Source: Gemmatimonadetes bacterium T265
GTDB lineage: Bacteria; Gemmatimonadota; Gemmatimonadetes; Gemmatimonadales; Gemmatimonadaceae
DNA: 64,000 nucleotides
Assembly: GCA_019973575.1 (NCBI GenBank)
Contig: BPUI01000001.1
Span: 2,244,342-2,308,341, forward strand
Reading direction: 5' to 3'
Shown: piece after piece, positions 59,071 to 64,000 of the stretch
Layout of the letters: every line of letters begins with the position of its first letter
Numbering within the stretch: position 1 is the first letter of the stretch
Notes under the pieces: generated by a model
The model's database searches: none
What the model was told of the DNA's origin: nothing
What the model saw: only the letters and a program-made list of their open reading frames with translations
Made by a program: the position numbers and the translations under genes

Positions 59071-61023
59071 ATGACGGGCCGGCGGCGAGCGGGGTTGGGG
59101 TGGGCGGCGGGACGGCGGACGGCCGCGGCGATGGTTGCCGCGACCTTCGTCGGGGCGGCCGGGTGTGGGCGGGGGACGCGCGGCGATACGCCGCCCGCGA
59201 CGGCGCGCGACGGCGGCGCCGGCGCGACCGGCAACGGCGCGGCGGCGACGGAATCGTCGGCCGCGGCGGCCGCCACGGCCGCGGCCGCGGCGGGCCAGCC
59301 GAACGGCGGCATGGTCGCCGGCCCGCCGGGGATGAAGGACGGCGAGTGGACACTCCCCGGGCGCGACTACGCCGGCACGCGCTACAGCCCGCTCGCCGAG
59401 ATCACGCCGGCGAACGTGAAAAACCTCAAGGTCGCGTGGACGTTCTCGACCGGGTTCGTGCGCGGCTTCGAGGGGCAGCCGCTCGTCGTGAACAACACGA
59501 TGTACGTGGTCACGCCGTACCCGAACTACGTCTACGCGCTCGACCTCGCCAACCCGGGCGGGCCGCCCAAGTGGGCGTACAAGCCGGTGACCGACCCCGC
59601 GTCGCAGGGCGAGGCGTGCTGCGACGTCGTCAACCGCGGCGCGTCGTACGCCGACGGCAAGATCGTCGTCAACCGCCTCGACAACCACACCGTCGCGTTA
59701 GACGCGGCGACCGGGAAGGTGCTCTGGGACGTCAAGCTCGGCGACGTCAACAAGGGCGAGACGATGACGATGGCCCCGCTCATCGTCCGCAACAAGGTCT
59801 ACGTCGGGGACGCCGGCGGCGAGATGGGCGTGCGCGGCTGGATCACCGCGCTCGACCTCAACACCGGCCGGATCGTCTGGAAGGCGTTCAACACCGGCCC
59901 CGACAAGGACGTCCTGATCGGGCCCAACTTCAAGCCGTTCTACGCGCAGTACCGCGGCACCGACCTCGGCGTGAAGACGTGGCCCGCCGACCAGTGGAAG
60001 TTAGGCGGGGGCACCGTCTGGGGGTGGGTCACCTACGACCCCGAGGCGAACCTCATCTACTACGGGACGTCCAACCCCGGCACCTGGAACCCCGACCTGC
60101 GCCCGGGCGACAACCTGTGGTCGACGGCGATCTTCGCGCGCGACCCCGAGACGGGCGAGGCGCGCTGGGCGTGGCAGGGCACGCCGCACGACGAGTGGGA
60201 CTACGACGACGTGAACGAGAGCATCCCCGTCAACCTCACGGTCGACGGGCGCCCGCGGAAGGTCCTCGTCCACTTCGACCGCAACGGCTACGGCAGCACG
60301 ATCGACCGCGCCACCGGCGAGGTGCTCGTCGCGCAGCCGTTCCAGTACCTGAACTGGTCGACCGGGATGGACATGAAGACCGGCCGCCCGATCCTCAACC
60401 CGGCCAAGGAGACGCACCAGGGCGTCAACACGCGCGAGATCTGCCCGTCCTCGACCGGCGCGCGCGACCAGCAGCCGGCCGGCTACTCGCCGCGCACGGG
60501 GCTCTTTTACACGCCGTTCACCAACCTCTGCATGAACTACGCGGGGACGGAGGTGAGCTACATCGCGGGCACGCCGTACCTCGGCGCCGACGTGCAGATG
60601 TACGCGGGCCCGGGCGGCAACGGGGAGCGCGGCGGGTTCATCGCCTGGGACGCGACGACGGGCAAGCGCGTCTGGAGCCGCACCGAGCACTTCCCGGTCT
60701 GGAGCGGCGCGCTCGTCACCGCGGGCGACGTCGTCTTCTACGGGACGATGGACGGCTGGTTCAAGGCCGTGAACGCGCGCACCGGGCAGGAGCTGTGGAA
60801 GTTCAAGTGCGGCTCCGGGATCATCGGCAACGCGATGACCTACCGCGGGCCCGACGGCAAGCAGTACATCGCCATCTACTCCGGCATCGGCGGCTGGGCG
60901 GGCGCGACCGCACTCGGCCTCGCGACCGACGACCCGACCGCCGCGTTAGGCGCGACCGGCGCGACGTCCGACCTCCCGGCGTACACCGCCCCGGGCGGGA
61001 TGGTGTATGTCTTCTCGCTCTGA
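59071..61023 (+). CDS. xoxF: Lanthanide-type PQQ alcohol (methanol) dehydrogenase, XoxF-like, lipoprotein
   Basis: A 650-residue quinoprotein oxidising methanol or other primary alcohols. The vicinal disulfide is GEACCDVVNRG (Cys183-Cys184). The catalytic Asp377 and the lanthanide-coordinating Asp379 lie in EWDYDDVNE; calcium-type MxaF has Ala at the second place. Eight-bladed propeller tryptophan motifs recur. The N-terminus ends in VGAAGC and is followed by an Ala/Gly-rich linker (about 35-75), so it looks like a membrane-anchored lipoprotein, unlike typical soluble XoxF. ATG at 59071 is preferred to 59056 because GGAGG is well spaced. Confidence 0.92.
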   Translation: MTGRRRAGLGWAAGRRTAAAMVAATFVGAAGCGRGTRGDTPPATARDGGAGATGNGAAATESSAAAAATAAAAAGQPNGGMVAGPPGMKDGEWTLPGRDYAGTRYSPLAEITPANVKNLKVAWTFSTGFVRGFEGQPLVVNNTMYVVTPYPNYVYALDLANPGGPPKWAYKPVTDPASQGEACCDVVNRGASYADGKIVVNRLDNHTVALDAATGKVLWDVKLGDVNKGETMTMAPLIVRNKVYVGDAGGEMGVRGWITALDLNTGRIVWKAFNTGPDKDVLIGPNFKPFYAQYRGTDLGVKTWPADQWKLGGGTVWGWVTYDPEANLIYYGTSNPGTWNPDLRPGDNLWSTAIFARDPETGEARWAWQGTPHDEWDYDDVNESIPVNLTVDGRPRKVLVHFDRNGYGSTIDRATGEVLVAQPFQYLNWSTGMDMKTGRPILNPAKETHQGVNTREICPSSTGARDQQPAGYSPRTGLFYTPFTNLCMNYAGTEVSYIAGTPYLGADVQMYAGPGGNGERGGFIAWDATTGKRVWSRTEHFPVWSGALVTAGDVVFYGTMDGWFKAVNARTGQELWKFKCGSGIIGNAMTYRGPDGKQYIAIYSGIGGWAGATALGLATDDPTAALGATGATSDLPAYTAPGGMVYVFSL

Positions 61024-61909
61024 CCGGGTACTGGGGGTCGGACGCGCGCGCGAGCGGGCGCTCCTCGCCGTGCCGGCGCTCGCGCTCGCGCTGCTCGGCG
61101 CCGCGCGCGTCCAACGCCCCGCGGTGGCGGCGGCGGGGGGCGCGGCGCCGGCCGGGGTGCTGCGCGTCTGCGCCGACCCCAACAACCTCCCGTTCTCCGA
61201 CTCGACGGGGCGCGGGTTCGACAACCGCGTGGCCGCGCTGCTCGCGGCCGAGCTGCACGACTCGGTGCGGTACACGTGGTGGGCACAGCGGCGCGGGTTC
61301 GTGCGCAACACGCTCAAGGCGCGGCGCTGCGACGTGGTCGCGGGCGTGCCGGCCGGCGACGAGCAGATGCTGACCACGGCGCCCTACTACCGCTCGACGT
61401 ACGTGTTCGTGACGCGGCGCGGGACGCCGCCGGTCCGCTCGTTCGACGACCCGCGGCTGCGCCGGCTGCGCGTCGGCATTCACATCATCGGCGCGAGCTA
61501 CAACAGCGTGCCGCCCGGGGTCGCGCTCGCGCGGCGCGGGATCACGCGCAACGTCGTCGGCTACAGCATCTACGGCGACTACGCGAAGCCGAGCCCGCCG
61601 TCGGCGCTGATCACCGGCGTCGCCCGCGGGGACGTCGACGTCGCGGTCGCGTGGGGGCCGCTCGCGGGATACTATGCGCGCCGCTCGCCGGTGCCGCTCG
61701 TGCTCACGCCGGTCGCCGCGGACCCGTCGTCGCCGGCCGCGCGCTTCGTCTACCCGATGGCGCTCGGCGTGCGCCGCGGCGACACCGCGCTCCGCGTCGC
61801 GCTGGAGCGCGCGGTCGAGCGCCGCCGCGCCGACCTGCAGCAGATCCTGCGCACGTACGGCGTGCCCCTCTGCGCGCCCGAAACCCCCGGAGGTGCCGCG
61901 TGCGACTGA
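61007..61909 (+). CDS. xoxJ: XoxJ/MxaJ-like periplasmic binding protein (TIGR03871-like)
   Basis: A 300-residue solute-binding-fold protein with an N-terminal signal. LRVCADPNNLPFSDSTGRGF and YTWWAQRRGFVRNTLKA are near-diagnostic for the quinoprotein-associated family. It assists activation or electron transfer of XoxF; the precise role is unsettled in the field. The ATG lies 17 bp inside the end of xoxF, so the genes are translationally coupled. It ends with a cysteine-containing tail. Confidence 0.92.
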   Translation: MSSRSDRVLGVGRARERALLAVPALALALLGAARVQRPAVAAAGGAAPAGVLRVCADPNNLPFSDSTGRGFDNRVAALLAAELHDSVRYTWWAQRRGFVRNTLKARRCDVVAGVPAGDEQMLTTAPYYRSTYVFVTRRGTPPVRSFDDPRLRRLRVGIHIIGASYNSVPPGVALARRGITRNVVGYSIYGDYAKPSPPSALITGVARGDVDVAVAWGPLAGYYARRSPVPLVLTPVAADPSSPAARFVYPMALGVRRGDTALRVALERAVERRRADLQQILRTYGVPLCAPETPGGAACD

Positions 61910-62460
61910 CGTTCGGTAGGCCCGCCGCCGCGCTCGCGGCCGGTGCGCTCGCGCTCTCCGCGTTCGCCGCCTGCCAGCGCAGCGGCTCCGAGCAGACTGT
62001 CGAGTCGACGCGCTCGAGCGGCGTCGCGGTGCAGCCCGCCTCGTTCGCCGGCGGCGTGTTGCCCGGGATCTACCCGCGCACGGTCTACGGCGTGCGCCAC
62101 AACCCGTACAACGGCAACCCGCAGGCGGTGGCCGAGGGGCGGCGGCTCTTCCTGCAGTACAACTGCGTCGGGTGCCACGGCGGGCGCGCGGGCGGCGGCA
62201 TGGGCCCCAACCTGCGCGACAGCGTCTGGATCTACGGCGGGGACGACACGCACCTCTTCGCGGACCTCGTCGAGGGGCGCCCGGCGGGGATGCCCGCCTG
62301 GGGCGGCAAGATCCCCGAGGACCAGATGTGGAAGATCATCGCGTACATCCACTCGCTCGCCACGCCGGCCGAGCCCGACCCACCGCCGCCGAACCCGACG
62401 CCGACCAAGGCGGTGCCGGAGAACGGCGCGGCGCCCAGCGCGGGGAGCGCGTCGCGATGA
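61900..62460 (+). CDS. xoxG: Lipoprotein cytochrome c, XoxG-like
   Basis: A 186-residue single-haem cytochrome. The signal ends in AFAACQ, a lipoprotein site. The haem motif is CVGCH and the axial methionine is probably in GMPAWGGKIP. The C-terminus is a Pro-rich tail. By position it is the electron acceptor of XoxF. GTG at 61900 has GGAGG six bases upstream. Its stop overlaps the oxidase subunit II ATG, linking dehydrogenase and oxidase in one transcript. Confidence 0.9.
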   Translation: MRLTFGRPAAALAAGALALSAFAACQRSGSEQTVESTRSSGVAVQPASFAGGVLPGIYPRTVYGVRHNPYNGNPQAVAEGRRLFLQYNCVGCHGGRAGGGMGPNLRDSVWIYGGDDTHLFADLVEGRPAGMPAWGGKIPEDQMWKIIAYIHSLATPAEPDPPPPNPTPTKAVPENGAAPSAGSASR

Positions 62461-63485
62461 CCGCGCGGCGACCGCGCGGCCGCGCCGCCGCGGGCGTCGT
62501 GTTAGGCGCCCGCGCGTTGGGCGCCTGCCTGGCCGGGGCCTGCGCCGGCGCGCCGACGTACATGCACGGCTACGGCGAGGCCGCGCGCCGCGAGGCGTCG
62601 CTCGGCTGGGGGCTGACGGCCGTCTCCCTCGTCGTCTCGGCGGTCGTCGCCGCGATCGTCCTCGCGGCGTGCCTGCGTCGGCGCCCGTCGGACGAGGCGA
62701 TGCTCCGGAGCCGGGGGGGCGTGCGGTGGATCGTCGTCGGCGGGATCGTCGTGCCCACGGTGATCCTCGCCGTCGCGTTCGTGTTTACGTTAGGCACACT
62801 CGCCGCGACCGCGGCGCCCGCCCGCCCGCCCGCGTTCACCGCCGCGGTGGTCGGGCACGAGTGGTGGTGGGAGGTGCGCTACCGCGGCGACTCGACGAGC
62901 GACACTTTCTTGGACGCCGACGAGCTGCACGTCCCGGTCGGCCGCCCGGTGCGCCTCGAGCTCAGCACGGCCGACGTGATCCACAGCTTCTGGGTGCCGC
63001 AGCTCGCGGGGAAGACCGACCTCATCCCCGGGCAGCGCAACGCGGCCTGGATCGAGGCCGACACGCCGGGCGTGTACTGGGCGCACTGCGCCGAGTTCTG
63101 CGGGACGCAGCACGCGAACATGGCGCTGCGGGTCGTCGCGCACCCGGCCGCGGAGTTCGCCGCGTGGCGCGCGCGGGCGCGCGGCGACGCCGTCGCCCCG
63201 GCCACCGCGGACGCGACGGCCGGCTACAACGCGTTCATGGGGTCGGCCTGCACGCTCTGCCACGCGATCCGCGGCACGCCCGCGCAGGGGCGCAACGGCC
63301 CCGACCTCACGCACGTCGGCAGCCGGCTCCGGATCGCGGGCGGGATGCTCGCCAACACGCGCGGCAACCTGCAGGGGTGGATCGCCAACCCGCAGGCGCT
63401 CAAGCCGGGGAGCGCGATGCCCACGGTCGAGCTGAGCAGCGCGGACCTGCAGGCAATCACGACGTACCTCCAGAGCCTCAAGTAG
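62457..63485 (+). CDS. coxB: Cytochrome c oxidase subunit II with fused cytochrome c domain (caa3 type)
   Basis: A 342-residue membrane protein with an exported N-terminus and two membrane helices (about 50-72 and 88-115). The cupredoxin domain has EWWWEVRY and the CuA ligands CAEFCGTQHANM. A C-terminal cytochrome c domain carries CTLCH and a later GSAMP methionine. It takes electrons from soluble or anchored cytochrome c. The ATG overlaps the cytochrome stop. Confidence 0.93.
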   Translation: MTARRPRGRAAAGVVLGARALGACLAGACAGAPTYMHGYGEAARREASLGWGLTAVSLVVSAVVAAIVLAACLRRRPSDEAMLRSRGGVRWIVVGGIVVPTVILAVAFVFTLGTLAATAAPARPPAFTAAVVGHEWWWEVRYRGDSTSDTFLDADELHVPVGRPVRLELSTADVIHSFWVPQLAGKTDLIPGQRNAAWIEADTPGVYWAHCAEFCGTQHANMALRVVAHPAAEFAAWRARARGDAVAPATADATAGYNAFMGSACTLCHAIRGTPAQGRNGPDLTHVGSRLRIAGGMLANTRGNLQGWIANPQALKPGSAMPTVELSSADLQAITTYLQSLK

Positions 63486-63521
63486 CCCCCGCAGGGCCCT
63501 CCCCTACACCCGAGGCGAGTC

Positions 63522-64000
63522 GTGGCCACCACCACCGCGCCCACGCCGGCGCCCGTCCCCGCACCGCTCGCCGCCCCGTCGCCCGGGCTCGCCGAGCGGC
63601 TCCAGCGCACGTGGGAGACCGCGCCCGGGTTGTTAGGCGCACTCGCGAGCGTCGACCACAAGGAGATCGGGGTCCGCTACCTCGTGACCGCGTTCGCCTT
63701 CCTGCTCGTCGGCGGGCTGGAGGCGTCGGTCATGCGGGCGCAGCTCGCCGCGTCCAACCTGCACCTGCTCTCGCCCGAGCTGTACAACGCGCTGTTCACG
63801 ATGCACGGCGTGACGATGATGTTCCTCTACGCCTCGCCGGTCCTCAGCGGGTTCAGCAACTACCTGTGGCCGCTCATGTTCGGCGCGCGCGACATGGCGT
63901 ACCCGCGGCTCAACGCGCTCTCCTACTGGGTGTTCCTCGGCGCCGGGATCTTCCTCTACACGAGCGTGCTCGTCGGGCAGATGCCCAACGCGGGGTGGTT
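63522..64000 (+). CDS. coxA: Cytochrome c oxidase subunit I, N-terminal fragment (runs off the window)
   Basis: About 159 codons are present. After an Ala/Pro-rich leader comes SVDHKEIGVRYLVTAFAFLL, then LYNALFTMHGVTMMFLYASP, which holds the haem a ligand histidine. GTG at 63522 follows a CGAGGCGAG ribosome site. The binuclear centre is outside the window. It is 36 bp after subunit II. Confidence 0.93.
   Translation, partial: MATTTAPTPAPVPAPLAAPSPGLAERLQRTWETAPGLLGALASVDHKEIGVRYLVTAFAFLLVGGLEASVMRAQLAASNLHLLSPELYNALFTMHGVTMMFLYASPVLSGFSNYLWPLMFGARDMAYPRLNALSYWVFLGAGIFLYTSVLVGQMPNAGW

Overview
The window is a very GC-rich (by eye above 70%) bacterial chromosome segment, densely coded, with frequent GTG starts and ATGA/GTGA gene overlaps. 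The protein families point to a Gemmatimonadota-like soil bacterium: a carboxypeptidase-regulatory-domain TonB receptor, secreted GMC oxidoreductase plus gluconate-dehydrogenase subunit 3 pair, TIGR02999 sigma factor, XoxF alcohol dehydrogenase, SpoIIE/RsbT signalling proteins and beta-propeller lipoproteins. This assignment is inference from gene content. No tRNA, rRNA, CRISPR array, transposase or phage gene was seen.

Layout. 1-3.3 kb: end of a Ser/Thr kinase gene and a GAF-PAS-GGDEF-EAL c-di-GMP protein. 3.3-8.1 kb (minus): an ABC importer matching E. coli YnjBCD, with the YnjF-like CDP-alcohol phosphotransferase at its end. 8.3-11.2 kb: a TonB-dependent receptor. 11.4-16.6 kb: an arsenic locus on the minus strand (TVP38 membrane protein, MerA-like flavoprotein, ArsR, ArsM, SelD-associated-type flavoprotein) with two matching candidate ArsR operators. 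16.8-23.4 kb: DUF547 protein, radical SAM enzyme, DUF937 protein and a lone RND pump. 23.5-33.1 kb: LysR regulator divergent from two tandem aldo/keto reductases, a carboxylesterase, an NTF2-like protein, a decayed cupin-like gene and a PaoABC-type molybdenum aldehyde oxidoreductase. 33.9-39.5 kb: a stressosome module, RsbR-RsbS-RsbT, then a HATPase-SpoIIE phosphatase, a kinase with an RsbT-like front end and a receiver-histidine kinase, all nearly contiguous. 40.2-43.8 kb: alpha/beta hydrolase, then GMC oxidoreductase and its small subunit. 43.8-47.4 kb: a SAM-II riboswitch and terminator ahead of metY-metX-panB. 47.7-57.1 kb: serine hydrolase, LacI regulator, DUF4239 protein, ECF sigma factor, M1 peptidase, propeller-phosphoesterase. 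57.4-64 kb: HbpS/GlcG-like protein, PQQ-associated propeller (TIGR03866 type), XoxF, XoxJ, cytochrome c, and cytochrome oxidase subunits II and I. The last group reads as one lanthanide-dependent alcohol oxidation chain from dehydrogenase to oxygen.

Four kinds of non-coding or DNA-level signal stand out. (1) The heptamer GTTAGGC/GCCTAAC occurs about fifty times, many-fold above expectation, in every reading frame and at stops and starts. (2) Three intergenic copies of a ~112-bp inverted repeat with 28-33 bp perfect arms show paired base changes; one lies between the ynjB-like and ynjC-like genes. (3) Arrays with an exact 14-bp period built on GCTGTTGG lie at 39.5 kb and 57.1 kb, the second arranged as two arrays facing each other. 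(4) The SAM-II riboswitch governs an operon that also contains panB.
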